Shown: positions 36,915 through 45,897 of the stretch, piece by piece
Layout: every line of letters starts with the position of its first letter
Position numbering within the stretch: position 1 is the stretch's first letter
Source of the DNA: Salegentibacter sp.
GTDB taxonomy: Bacteria; Bacteroidota; Bacteroidia; Flavobacteriales; Flavobacteriaceae
Direction of reading: 5' to 3'
Assembly (NCBI GenBank): GCA_017795085.1
Contig: CP051246.1
Coordinates: 3,102,514 to 3,166,513 of the forward strand
Length of the DNA stretch: 64,000 nt
Translations under genes and position numbers: made by a program
The notes under the pieces: model-generated
What the model saw: the letters and a program-made list of their open reading frames with translations, nothing else
Told to the model about the DNA's origin: nothing
The model's database searches: none

Positions 36915-38447
36915 TCATTGCCAATAATCATTTTGGTTTATTAAAGAATTGTTTCGCAAAACTTTGCTGGAAATAGGCCAATAAATTCCATCCTCTTCAA
37001 TGAGTTCTACCATTTCGGAATCATTTTTCTTTAACCTTTGATGCCTTATTTGGTCATACCATCTCCATCCTTCACCCAGAAGTTCCCTTCTTCTCTCTTC
37101 AAAGACCGCATCCAAAAGATCGCCACTTTCCCCAATTACAAATGAAGGTAACCCTCTCTCATTCCTAATACTATTTAATTCCGAAACAGCCTCTTCCTGC
37201 CTACTAAGGACAGCTAGTATTTCTGCTCTCAACAAGATTATTTCTTCTAATCGGGTGAAAATTAAAGTAGAACCATAAAGTGCATAGCTACCTTCCGTTT
37301 GACCATCACTTTGAACCTTTATCTTACTAAAGACTGGAAATTCTCCATTAAAATTGGTAAAGTAGTTAGTAGTATGTGTTTGTGAAACAGTATCAATACC
37401 AAACCGATGGTCATATCCATGGTCGAAAATTTCATTAATATAATCCTTAGGCACATATATGTCAGGTACAGGTCTTGCTGTAAATGGTTCAGCTAAGGTT
37501 AAGTCTTCAATATGTCCTGTTGTAGTAGACTCACCATTTGAATCCATAAAATTAAATGCTACAATATGATCCGAAGAACGCCCTGCGAACAAGCCTGTAG
37601 AAGAGGACAATTCAGCTGTGCTCGAACGCCCTATATTAGCTTGCTCATAATTATTCATTATAAATTCCGAATAAACATCTGCATCAATATAATTCCCTTT
37701 CCAGGCTGAAAGGTGCGCTAAAATCGCATATGCTGAAATTTTATTGATTAGAACTCCACTCCAAAACTCCTGACCCTCACCATAATACTGCGCTTCACCT
37801 CCCCCATAAATATATGGTAACGTATTTGCAGCTTCCAAAAGTTCATTTTCAGCAAAATTAAGTACCTGCTGTTGATCTGTTCTTGGTTTTTCATCGAATG
37901 ACCCATTATCAAATGAGGATGTTATTAAAGGCACATCTCCCCAAATTCTACTCATATAGAAATAAGCAAATGCTCTTAAAGCTCTGGCTTGTGCTATATC
38001 TAACTCTAAATTACTATCAGAATATCTTTCATCTTCTTCATTTACCCTTGGAGCGTTTTCAATAAAAACTGATGCAGCATTTATGACTGCATAGAACCTA
38101 CGCCAATCGGATAAATCATGTAGCATGTTATAAGAAGAATTAAGATCATTGTTAATAACAGCCTTAATATCAGTCCTATTAGAAGATTTAAAATCCCCCT
38201 TACGAAGTTCTCCGTAAACCCAATGGGCATTCTCATTGGCTGCAGCCGCTCTGAACAAACCGTATACTCCCATTAATGCGGATCGTGTATCGGTTAAACT
38301 CTCCCATTGTTTATCCTCTGATGCTACATGGGTAGACTCAACGTCTAAATAATCGCTACATCCTGTTATTAAAAAAGTGAATAGTAGAACTATCAGAATC
38401 TTTTTTATACAATTTCTTTGGAGTAAAGTTATTAGTATTGATTTCAT
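36915..38447 (-). CDS. SusD/RagB-family outer-membrane lipoprotein 2
   Basis: The start was placed at MKSILITLLQRNC because it gives the signal/lipobox LLFTFLITGC. SDYLDVESTHVA, ALRAFAYFYMSRIWGDVPL, LNSIRNERGLPS and RRRELLGEGWRWYDQIRHQ are typical SusD features. It is only distantly similar to SusD1, so the two pairs probably bind different ligands. Confidence 0.94.
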   Translation of the reverse strand: MKSILITLLQRNCIKKILIVLLFTFLITGCSDYLDVESTHVASEDKQWESLTDTRSALMGVYGLFRAAAANENAHWVYGELRKGDFKSSNRTDIKAVINNDLNSSYNMLHDLSDWRRFYAVINAASVFIENAPRVNEEDERYSDSNLELDIAQARALRAFAYFYMSRIWGDVPLITSSFDNGSFDEKPRTDQQQVLNFAENELLEAANTLPYIYGGGEAQYYGEGQEFWSGVLINKISAYAILAHLSAWKGNYIDADVYSEFIMNNYEQANIGRSSTAELSSSTGLFAGRSSDHIVAFNFMDSNGESTTTGHIEDLTLAEPFTARPVPDIYVPKDYINEIFDHGYDHRFGIDTVSQTHTTNYFTNFNGEFPVFSKIKVQSDGQTEGSYALYGSTLIFTRLEEIILLRAEILAVLSRQEEAVSELNSIRNERGLPSFVIGESGDLLDAVFEERRRELLGEGWRWYDQIRHQRLKKNDSEMVELIEEDGIYWPISSKVLRNNSLINQNDYWQ

Positions 38448-38460
38448 TATTATATAAATT

Positions 38461-41421
38461 TTATAAGTCAAGTTTTAATCCTAAACTAATGATCCTCGGA
38501 ATTGGAAGGGAACGCCCATCATAATATCCATTAAAGCCAACTAATTCGGGATCCTTTCCACTAAAATCCGTAAGAGTTAATAGATTGTTTCCATTTAAAT
38601 ATATATAAGCCTTTTTCAGCTGTGAAATTCCATTATTATTTTCAGTGTCTTTTTTACTTTTTCCAAAGGAAAACTTATATCCCAACCTTACCGATCTTAG
38701 TTTGATATAGGACAAATCTTCGAGAAAAAGATCCTGATCCACACGATAAGGATCAACCTGACTTAATGGATTATATAAAGGATATTCCCCAGCATTATCA
38801 TTCTCTTGCCAGAAGTATATCTCTGAAACACTACTTATTGACCCTTGAGAATCCAAATTGGTAAAATTATATCTATTGGCAGCTCTGGAATTTAATGCCT
38901 TATGCCCCATAGCGAAGAAAACATGAAAATTCAAATCCCAATTCCCAGCAGTAAATTGATTAATCAGCCCACCAGTAATTTTAGGAAAAGCATTCCCCCT
39001 CAAAACTTTATCATTATCATCAATTGTAAAATCCCCATTTTCATCGGACCATATTGGATCACCATCTTGGAAATTTAGCCCGTTAATATTTAGAGGTCTT
39101 TCATTATCAGGATTTACCGGCACATCATTTTCCTGATTATATACACCTTGATTTTTATAAACCCAAAATTTATCTATAGCTTCACCTACCTCCAATTTTC
39201 TATTATCCAAAACAAGTTCATCTCGTCCATCCGGTAAGCCAGTTAAAGTATTTTTATTATAGTTGGCATTAAAAGATGTACTCCAGTTGAACCCGCCGCT
39301 GTTTGAAGAAGAAATGAAATCAACAGAAAGTGTTAAATCTATTCCTTTGTTATTAACATCCATACCACTCATAAATTCCTGAGTAAATCCATATTCAGAA
39401 GGAACCGGAACCGCCACAAGCATATCCTTGTCCTCGTTATCATAAAAACTTAAAAAAGCATTTAACCTCTTATCGAAAAAAGATCCGCTAATATCAAAGT
39501 TCATTTTTTCTGTATAGGGCCAACCAACATCATACCCTATCCATCCCGAAGTATAGGGTCTGGAGAGAGCAGCCATGCCATTGTAAGATGGCACCCTTTG
39601 TTGTTGGTTCCAGCCCAAATCTACCGTGTATTGCGGTCCGGCAGCAAACCTGTCGCTTTCAATGAGTTTCCCTAGTTTTGCCCAGGAAAACCTTGCAATA
39701 ATTTCCCTACTGGCTTCAGGCTCTATTAGCTTTGCCAGATTTACTTCAGCATATAATGCAGGATTGATTCTCCAACTTTTATCTGACTGTACATTAGAAG
39801 AACCATCATATCTTAAAGTGCCCCCAGCATTAAAAATATCCTTATAAGTATAATTAAAAGTACCCCCAAGTGACAACAATCGCATTTGCTCCCTATCGGT
39901 AAATCTAGATGTATTAAATTCGGAATCATTTGAACTTTTAATAAAATCATTAGGTCCATTGAATGCCTGAGAATAATTATACCTATGTATATCATTCTGA
40001 ACAGCACCAAAAGCTTGAAGATTAAATTTATGATTATCATTTACACTAAAATCATAATCAAGACTATTGTTCCATAATAAACGCTGGTTATAACTAAAGA
40101 AATTAGAAATATAATTTACCGTTTCCATTATGGTAGAGGGCCAAAAAACATCCCTAATTCCTTCGTTATAATCAAAATTAAACCTACTACTAAAATTTAA
40201 CTCCCCTGCGTTAATAGTTGCTGCTATATAGCCTCTTACAATATTGTTAATATTATCATCAATACTTTTCTCATGTTCCTCCAGATATTTATTATATACA
40301 GCTTTATTTGGAGCTATTGGGGATGATAAATCTGGTAAATATTGGGTCTCAGCGTACCTGTCATGAAAATTTCGATTTCTTGTCCTGTCTGTTGTTGCAC
40401 CACTTACCATTGTAGATACCTTTACCCACTCAAAAGGAACCATATTGATCAAAAAAGAAACGTTATTCTTATTAAAAGAAGTATTATCAGCGTTTCCTGC
40501 ATCCGATGTTCTGCCCATTGTAAACCGAAAATTTGCATTTGCAGAACCACTAGAAAGGGCTAGATTTGTTTTATAGATTGGTTTAGCCTGATAGTAACTC
40601 TCCTTCCAATTGGAAGGTCCAAAATAATTGTCGTTAGAATAATCATTTAAATACCTTGGAGCTGAGTGTTCCGTTTCAGAAATATCATAAAGATTGTAAA
40701 ACTGATTTCTGAACTGATTTTCATAATGTCCATTTGTGGGACTTACGCTTTCAGGGACTGTCATACCCACATAACTATCTACAGTAACCTCTCTATAAGA
40801 AGTTGCAACGTCTTTAAGTGTGATCCAAATTGCCCCATTAGCCGCATTTGGCCCTAATTCTGCCAATTTAGCGGGATCTTTAATCACTTCAATTGACTGA
40901 ATATTATCTGTATTTATCCCAGCTAACAAATTTGAAGCAGGGCCAATGGGAGCCACATCATATTCCTGGATATTATATACAAAAGGATGACTGGTAATTA
41001 AAGGAATACCATCTATATACACCATTGGCTGTACGCCCCTTATATCCCTATTTTTAAATACAGGCGATGAAATACCTCTAATAGTGAAGTTTTGAATAAC
41101 CCCTGGTTCACCAGATTTTTCCTGAACATATACTCCAGAAGCTCGACCTTTTAATAGTTGTTGTATTGAAATATAAGGAGAGAAAACAGCATCCTTAACA
41201 TCTATGCTATCTCCCATACTTTGTACCAAGGTTGCTGATTCCTTCAAATAAACTGTATTTTTTTTATACGATGTATCGATATCATTCCTAGCTGTATCTG
41301 CTGGAATTATGGAATCCTGCTGAAAAGTTGTAACAATCTCGGCCTTCAAATTATAGGGAGAGAAAACCAGAAAAAAACAACCTAGAAAGGCTTTAAAAAA
41401 CCACCGTAATTCTTTCTTCAT
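38461..41421 (-). CDS. SusC/RagA-family TonB-dependent transporter 2
   Basis: This 986-residue transporter is the first gene of the locus. After a signal peptide (WFFKAFLGCFFLVFSPY) it goes almost directly to the plug (SIQQLLKGRASGVYVQE, QNFTIRGISSPVF, SIEVIKDPAKLAELGPNAAN). The CarboxypepD_reg-like domain present in SusC1 is absent. Barrel and C-terminus are complete. It imports ligand with SusD2. Confidence 0.94.
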   Translation of the reverse strand: MKKELRWFFKAFLGCFFLVFSPYNLKAEIVTTFQQDSIIPADTARNDIDTSYKKNTVYLKESATLVQSMGDSIDVKDAVFSPYISIQQLLKGRASGVYVQEKSGEPGVIQNFTIRGISSPVFKNRDIRGVQPMVYIDGIPLITSHPFVYNIQEYDVAPIGPASNLLAGINTDNIQSIEVIKDPAKLAELGPNAANGAIWITLKDVATSYREVTVDSYVGMTVPESVSPTNGHYENQFRNQFYNLYDISETEHSAPRYLNDYSNDNYFGPSNWKESYYQAKPIYKTNLALSSGSANANFRFTMGRTSDAGNADNTSFNKNNVSFLINMVPFEWVKVSTMVSGATTDRTRNRNFHDRYAETQYLPDLSSPIAPNKAVYNKYLEEHEKSIDDNINNIVRGYIAATINAGELNFSSRFNFDYNEGIRDVFWPSTIMETVNYISNFFSYNQRLLWNNSLDYDFSVNDNHKFNLQAFGAVQNDIHRYNYSQAFNGPNDFIKSSNDSEFNTSRFTDREQMRLLSLGGTFNYTYKDIFNAGGTLRYDGSSNVQSDKSWRINPALYAEVNLAKLIEPEASREIIARFSWAKLGKLIESDRFAAGPQYTVDLGWNQQQRVPSYNGMAALSRPYTSGWIGYDVGWPYTEKMNFDISGSFFDKRLNAFLSFYDNEDKDMLVAVPVPSEYGFTQEFMSGMDVNNKGIDLTLSVDFISSSNSGGFNWSTSFNANYNKNTLTGLPDGRDELVLDNRKLEVGEAIDKFWVYKNQGVYNQENDVPVNPDNERPLNINGLNFQDGDPIWSDENGDFTIDDNDKVLRGNAFPKITGGLINQFTAGNWDLNFHVFFAMGHKALNSRAANRYNFTNLDSQGSISSVSEIYFWQENDNAGEYPLYNPLSQVDPYRVDQDLFLEDLSYIKLRSVRLGYKFSFGKSKKDTENNNGISQLKKAYIYLNGNNLLTLTDFSGKDPELVGFNGYYDGRSLPIPRIISLGLKLDL

Positions 41422-41523
41422 ACCATTTGATTTATTTTTATCCACTTAAGAATGTTAATTTATCTTATATTTTTTTATGATTTCATAAAAACACATAACC
41501 GTACTTTTTACATTTACACAAAA

Positions 41524-41535
41524 GAAAACGTTTTC
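41524..41535. promoter_or_regulatory. 12-bp palindrome upstream of SusC2
   Basis: GAAAACGTTTTC is a perfect palindrome about 103 bp before the SusC2 start, in AT-rich DNA where the locus promoter should be. It is a candidate operator; no matching site was found elsewhere in the window. Confidence 0.3.
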
Positions 41536-42399
41536 GTCCTAAACAATGGGGGATAAAATGATAAAAAAGCAGGGTGTAAATCGTATTTTTCCAGTCAAAG
41601 TCTAATTTTATTGGTTTGTTAATAAATACAAAAAATAAGTTTAAATATTTTAAAAAAATTGGTTGATGAAAAAGTAGGATTATTAAAAAATTTAAAAAAC
41701 TATACCATGAAGTTGATTTAAACTTTTTCCCTTTATTATTGATTTATTGAGCCATACCATACCAATGCATGCTATAGTTAAAACCCTTTCCAACTAGTTG
41801 TTCTAGTGTCGAACCTATTTAGCCATGAAAGTCAATTATCCCTCCATGCATTAGTAAGCTTTATTGCATACCTTATTTCGTAGGCCTATTACCAAAATAC
41901 TCCTCTCTACCCATAGTTCCATTACGCATATTAAAAGATATTAGTGTAGGTATATTGTTGACCAAATCCACCATCGACGTTTAAGATGACACCATATCCA
42001 CTGGTTTTTTACGCTTTTCAGCGTTGCGATCACGAACTCGAATTGTACTTCGATATCATAAATGCCGCTATGATTCCCAGCCACAGGCTCCATCATGGTT
42101 AGGTCGAACCTTTCTAAGTAAGGGTTAGAAAGAGCCGTTAGTTGGCTTTTGCTCTTCCTATCTTCGTATTCTACTTCTCCCCTTATTGCAGAGTGTGGCT
42201 AACATCGAGGTCGATGCTTGAAAGGTAAAATTCAGTTCCATGCCTATTCAAAACCCCACCCAGCATGATTTCCAAGATCCCCACAAGTACCATTTTTGTT
42301 TATTATGAGCCAACACCGATTGCCAGATCCGTTGAAGAGTGATAAGAAGACTCTTGTAACTGGGTATAACTAAACCACTCTGCACCCTCCTCCTATCCG
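41536..42399. other. Promoter-proximal debris upstream of the SusC/D locus
   Basis: No intact gene. On the minus strand 41941-42197 stays open for about 85 codons and looks protein-like (AIRGEVEYEDRKSKSQLTAL, NPYLERFDLTMMEPVAGNHS, GIYDIEVQFEFVIATL), ending at TAA. I cannot assign it; it may be a fragment of a lost gene. The rest shows scattered stops. Confidence 0.35.
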
Positions 42400-42735
42400 C
42401 CGAACACGGTTCCGTCCACCTCGGCCGTACCGGTTATGGGATGGTTGCCCGAACTCTTCATGGCCTTCATCACCTTGCGCTTGAAAGCCCAGCAGGTCTT
42501 CTGCCTAAGGCCGAGCTTGCGGACGAGCTCCGTCGAGGTGATGCCCTTTTTATTGGTCGAGACGAAGTACACGATATAGAAGGCCTTTAAAATGTCGAAC
42601 TTGATCTTGTGGAACAGGAGGTTGGTCGTAGGCGACTCGTCGTAGCGGCACGAGGTGCAGCACTGGCGCGAATACTGCAGCCGCCCTTACAACATCTACC
42701 GTGCCCGCATTTCCGGCACTTGAAACCATTTCCCC
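42400..42735 (-). pseudogene. GC-rich IS1595 transposase fragment
   Basis: After one frameshift the minus strand reads YSRQCCTSCRYDESPTTNLL, FHKIKFDILKAFYIVYF, STNKKGITSTELVRKLGL and PITGTAEVDGTVFGG. This is the zinc-ribbon and first DDE portion of an IS1595 transposase. Base composition is much richer in GC than any neighbour, so it came from a different source than the 10187 copy. Confidence 0.8.
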
Positions 42736-42860
42736 ACTAAGGTCCGATAGGTGGGAAAGACAGCTGTCGCCGTCGGGGTAACGTTCTCAGAATTCGAAAA
42801 GGGAAAGGCTCTTGAATCTCAGCTCCATATTTCTTGTGTATTTTTGCCCTAAAATAAACT

Positions 42861-43422
42861 ACCTCGGAGCAAGCCCACGAGGTGTTAAAATAATTTGAGC
42901 TGTCCAGAATGGATTTTTTCATATTCTTCTTCTTTTCCCTGATTCTGAACATATTTTTGAATTACTTCTTTGCTCGCATATAACCCAACCGTATTTGCAT
43001 AAAATCCACTCGTCCAAAAATTTCCGCCCCACAACTTTGCCTTTATTTCTGGATGCAAACGAAATATTTCCCTTGCCACTATACTTTTTATAGTCCTGAC
43101 CATCTCACTTACACACATATTGGGAACACTTTGAACAAGAAAATGAACGTGATCAGATTCATAGCCTATTTCAATGAATTCAACTTCATAACGTGCCGAT
43201 ATTTCTTTACAAACATTCACTAAAGTTATTCCCGATTCCTCAGTAATTACACTTTTTCTGTACTTCAGAGGAAAAACCAAATGGTACATTAATAAAATCT
43301 TATTATGGCTCTTGGGTATATGTTCATCTTCCACAACCCGAATATACGCTTTTCCAAAGCGTTAAGAAAAACCATCCGTTTTTCAAACTTTTCCTTTTCT
43401 ACATCCCGAGGCATGCCTCGGG
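42861..43422. mobile_element. IS200/IS605-type element with end hairpins
   Basis: A TnpA gene lies between a hairpin at 42861-42883 (ACCTCG/CGAGGT stem) and a perfect 18-bp palindrome at 43405-43422 (CCCGAGGCATGCCTCGGG). Hairpins at both ends are what Y1 transposases recognise. No TnpB gene is present. Confidence 0.75.
42885..43334 (-). CDS. tnpA: IS200/IS605-family transposase TnpA
   Basis: This 149-residue HUH/Y1 transposase has MYHLVFPLKYRKSVIT near the start, the HUH motif DHVHFLVQ, RTIKSIVAREIF and WGGNFWTSGFYANTVG. The catalytic Tyr is expected in the C-terminal helix (EVIQKYVQNQ). It cuts single-stranded DNA at end hairpins. It appears intact. Confidence 0.93.
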   Translation of the reverse strand: MEDEHIPKSHNKILLMYHLVFPLKYRKSVITEESGITLVNVCKEISARYEVEFIEIGYESDHVHFLVQSVPNMCVSEMVRTIKSIVAREIFRLHPEIKAKLWGGNFWTSGFYANTVGLYASKEVIQKYVQNQGKEEEYEKIHSGQLKLF

Positions 43423-43494
43423 GAATTCTTTAGATTAAATACTTTAACGCTCTTGGCAAAGTGCCTAAGTCAAAAAAAGAATTAAGGAATTCTA

Positions 43495-45048
43495 TTATTC
43501 ATCAACCATAGAACTATTAATTGCCCCCGGAGGAATGATGAGGAAACTAAAACCAGTAGCCCCCCCCCCATTATTTTCTAAACGAACAAGAACTTTGTTC
43601 CATCCTTGCCGAAATTGAAAGGAGGTAATATGTTCATCGATATTATACCAGCTTGCTCCAGTATCTTCCCATACATTCTCACCATTGATCCATAAACGAC
43701 CACTGTCATCAGTTCCTATTGCTACCAACATGTTTGTAGCTTCATCAAAATACAATTCTGTATAAGCATAGTAAGCCGAGCTGCCCGTGGTTACCGGTAC
43801 GGTATTATGCATTGATTCGCTTTGCATAAATTCCCATTCAAGTTTTCCGTTAAGTTCAACTTCCTCTCCGGTAATTCGTAAGGGATCAGAATCAGTTTCA
43901 ACTGTTCCTGTTCCTTTTTTACCATCGGTATAGACGGCATCAAGATCTACTGATATTTCAGGTTGATGAGAAATTGCAAAATCATCTCGCCCATGAGTTT
44001 CCCAAGGTCCAATTATATACCAGGTATTAACATACAGCCAACCTTTGCGATCGGCTGATTTAGAAAAACGACGACCAGGGAGGGCTTGGGCTTCTACAAT
44101 TTCTTTATCAAGCCTGGCACCCTTGTATTCATTCATTCGGGTTTTATTATTGTTATTCTCATAATCCACATCCATGCCACCATCCCCATCGCCAGATCCA
44201 TCCTGAGAGGATTCTAAGCCGGCCTTTTGTGTTCCAACTGGTCTGGAAGTACCTAATAATCCTTCTAAACGGGCTCCAGCAAGGCCAGCTTGGCGGGTGC
44301 TTAGACCAAGTAATTCCCGGTAATTATTCAGGTCATTTGTGTTTTTAATTTCCAAACCAGCACTTGCCCTACTATCTGGTGAGCGTTTCCATTCTTTCCC
44401 GTTTGTTTGTTTGTCAATGAGCTGCTCGAAGGTCGACATTTTTGAAGAACTTTTTTCTAGACCACCATATACCTCAGGAAAAGAATAACCTTGTGAAAGC
44501 GCACGTTTTGCAGCAATCATTGCTAAATGGTTTTCCTGAATTTCAGTTTCATAACGTTTTAACATGTCATTAAGTTCTTCTACTGAAGGATCGGTTCCCA
44601 GTTGCGTATCCACCTGTGAAATATTTCGTGCCGAAGATGTATTATTGGCATCAGCCGGGGCAGAAGCTGAAAGTTTTCGGTCTTCGACCTTTGTAAGAAG
44701 ATTATTCTTTCGCTGCCTAACTTTTCCTGAAATCTCTTTAAAAATTGTTAATTGTCTTTGTAAATTTCTCTTAACCTGTACTTCTGATTGCCTAACCAGT
44801 TTTTTTGAAAAATCATCGGGTAAAGGCCGCTGCGATTTCTCTTTATTTTCTCGTCTGGACTGTTCCTCTTTTTTTCTTCGATCAATTTCACGTTCTTGAG
44901 GTTTTTCTTTACTGGAAAGATCAAGCACCTTATTTTCTGGTGTTGGAATCAGCCAAAGCAATAGTATTATTGCAATAGCAATAACACTCGCGATGACCCA
45001 TGAAAGAATAATGGTAGACCGACTAGTTTTTGTTGTAGTTTTCGTCAT
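43495..45048 (-). CDS. TonB-like anchored protein with a jelly-roll C-terminus
   Basis: This 517-residue protein has one N-terminal membrane helix (about 13-35, TIILSWVIASVIAIAIILLL) and a long charged, coiled periplasmic stretch (about 45-125), like TonB. No TonB C-terminal domain follows. Instead, after a WLYVNTWYIIGPWETHGRDD segment, the last 120 residues resemble a PA14/jelly-roll sugar-binding fold (YAYTELYFDEATNMLVAIGT, DDSGRLWINGENVW, FQFRQGWNKVLVRLENNGGG). It overlaps the preceding exbD by 26 bp, so it belongs to the ExbB-ExbD complex operon. Function is inferred. Confidence 0.65.
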   Translation of the reverse strand: MTKTTTKTSRSTIILSWVIASVIAIAIILLLWLIPTPENKVLDLSSKEKPQEREIDRRKKEEQSRRENKEKSQRPLPDDFSKKLVRQSEVQVKRNLQRQLTIFKEISGKVRQRKNNLLTKVEDRKLSASAPADANNTSSARNISQVDTQLGTDPSVEELNDMLKRYETEIQENHLAMIAAKRALSQGYSFPEVYGGLEKSSSKMSTFEQLIDKQTNGKEWKRSPDSRASAGLEIKNTNDLNNYRELLGLSTRQAGLAGARLEGLLGTSRPVGTQKAGLESSQDGSGDGDGGMDVDYENNNNKTRMNEYKGARLDKEIVEAQALPGRRFSKSADRKGWLYVNTWYIIGPWETHGRDDFAISHQPEISVDLDAVYTDGKKGTGTVETDSDPLRITGEEVELNGKLEWEFMQSESMHNTVPVTTGSSAYYAYTELYFDEATNMLVAIGTDDSGRLWINGENVWEDTGASWYNIDEHITSFQFRQGWNKVLVRLENNGGGATGFSFLIIPPGAINSSMVDE

Positions 45049-45448
45049 AAGTTCGTATTCCTATATTACTCAAATTATAAAATTGACAAGCATCCATTAC
45101 TTCAACGAAACGGCCAATAGGAGTATCCTCATCCATATCAATCCTTATACGACGGTCTGGATTGGAAATACTAATTGAACGCAATTGCTCATGCAAATAA
45201 TTGGTTGTGCCGGGTTGCCCGTCCCAGAACAGGTTCCCTTGAGAATCCAAGCCTACTACTGCTTGTTTATCATCAGGTCTAAGTTTCACAGCAGATTCGG
45301 AAGCAGGCAAATCAATTGGTATATCTTTATTCTTAACCTTAGTCATGCTTGATACTAAGAAAAATATGAGTAAGAGGAAAACACAATCAATCAGGGGCGA
45401 CATAGAAACCTCTGGTTCTTCTTCACTATTATTTAACGGTAAGTTCAT
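45023..45448 (-). CDS. exbD: ExbD/TolR-family protein 2
   Basis: This 141-residue protein has a short cytoplasmic start, one membrane helix with the proton-pathway Asp (MSPLIDCVFLLLIFFLVSS) and a periplasmic domain. It overlaps the first exbD by 4 bp. It would form a proton-driven motor with ExbB. Confidence 0.92.
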   Translation of the reverse strand: MNLPLNNSEEEPEVSMSPLIDCVFLLLIFFLVSSMTKVKNKDIPIDLPASESAVKLRPDDKQAVVGLDSQGNLFWDGQPGTTNYLHEQLRSISISNPDRRIRIDMDEDTPIGRFVEVMDACQFYNLSNIGIRTYDENYNKN

Positions 45449-45897
45449 GGTTTTGCTGGTTTACTCCCTAGACGGACACGTGTTTGTGTGAATCCTTCTA
45501 GTTGAAATTTATCAAAGACATCGATTACCGTCTTAACAGGCACGGTTTTGTAGGCTGCAATATCTATTGGAACTTCTGTTCCCTGCTGGTTCCGTAAATC
45601 AGAAAGGAAGGAGGATAGATCATCAATTGAAACAAAGTCTTGCTGCCCTGTATAGGCATCATGATTAATTACCTGATATACATCACCTCCTTCATCTACG
45701 GTAATGATAATTTTCTCATCTCCAGACTGCGTTGTAGACAAGCTGGAAGTAATTGGAGGAAGAGAAATAGGAATTTGCATTTCCCATTTCTTCATCATGG
45801 TGGTCACCAGAAAAAAAATCAGCAATAAAAAAACACAGTCAATTAAAGGCGACATAGGGACCTCCACCTTTTCTTCATCATTAAATGGTAGACGCAT
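45445..45897 (-). CDS. exbD: ExbD/TolR-family protein 1
   Basis: This 150-residue ExbD has the same MSPLIDCVFLLLIFFLVTT helix as its neighbour but a different periplasmic part. Two non-identical ExbDs suggest a heteromeric motor. It overlaps the ExbB gene by 17 bp. Confidence 0.92.
   Translation of the reverse strand: MRLPFNDEEKVEVPMSPLIDCVFLLLIFFLVTTMMKKWEMQIPISLPPITSSLSTTQSGDEKIIITVDEGGDVYQVINHDAYTGQQDFVSIDDLSSFLSDLRNQQGTEVPIDIAAYKTVPVKTVIDVFDKFQLEGFTQTRVRLGSKPAKP

Noticed and set aside
42737-42952. 71-codon minus-strand frame overlapping TnpA
   Set aside because: Shadow frame across the IS200 end hairpin; the TnpA frame is clearly the coding one.
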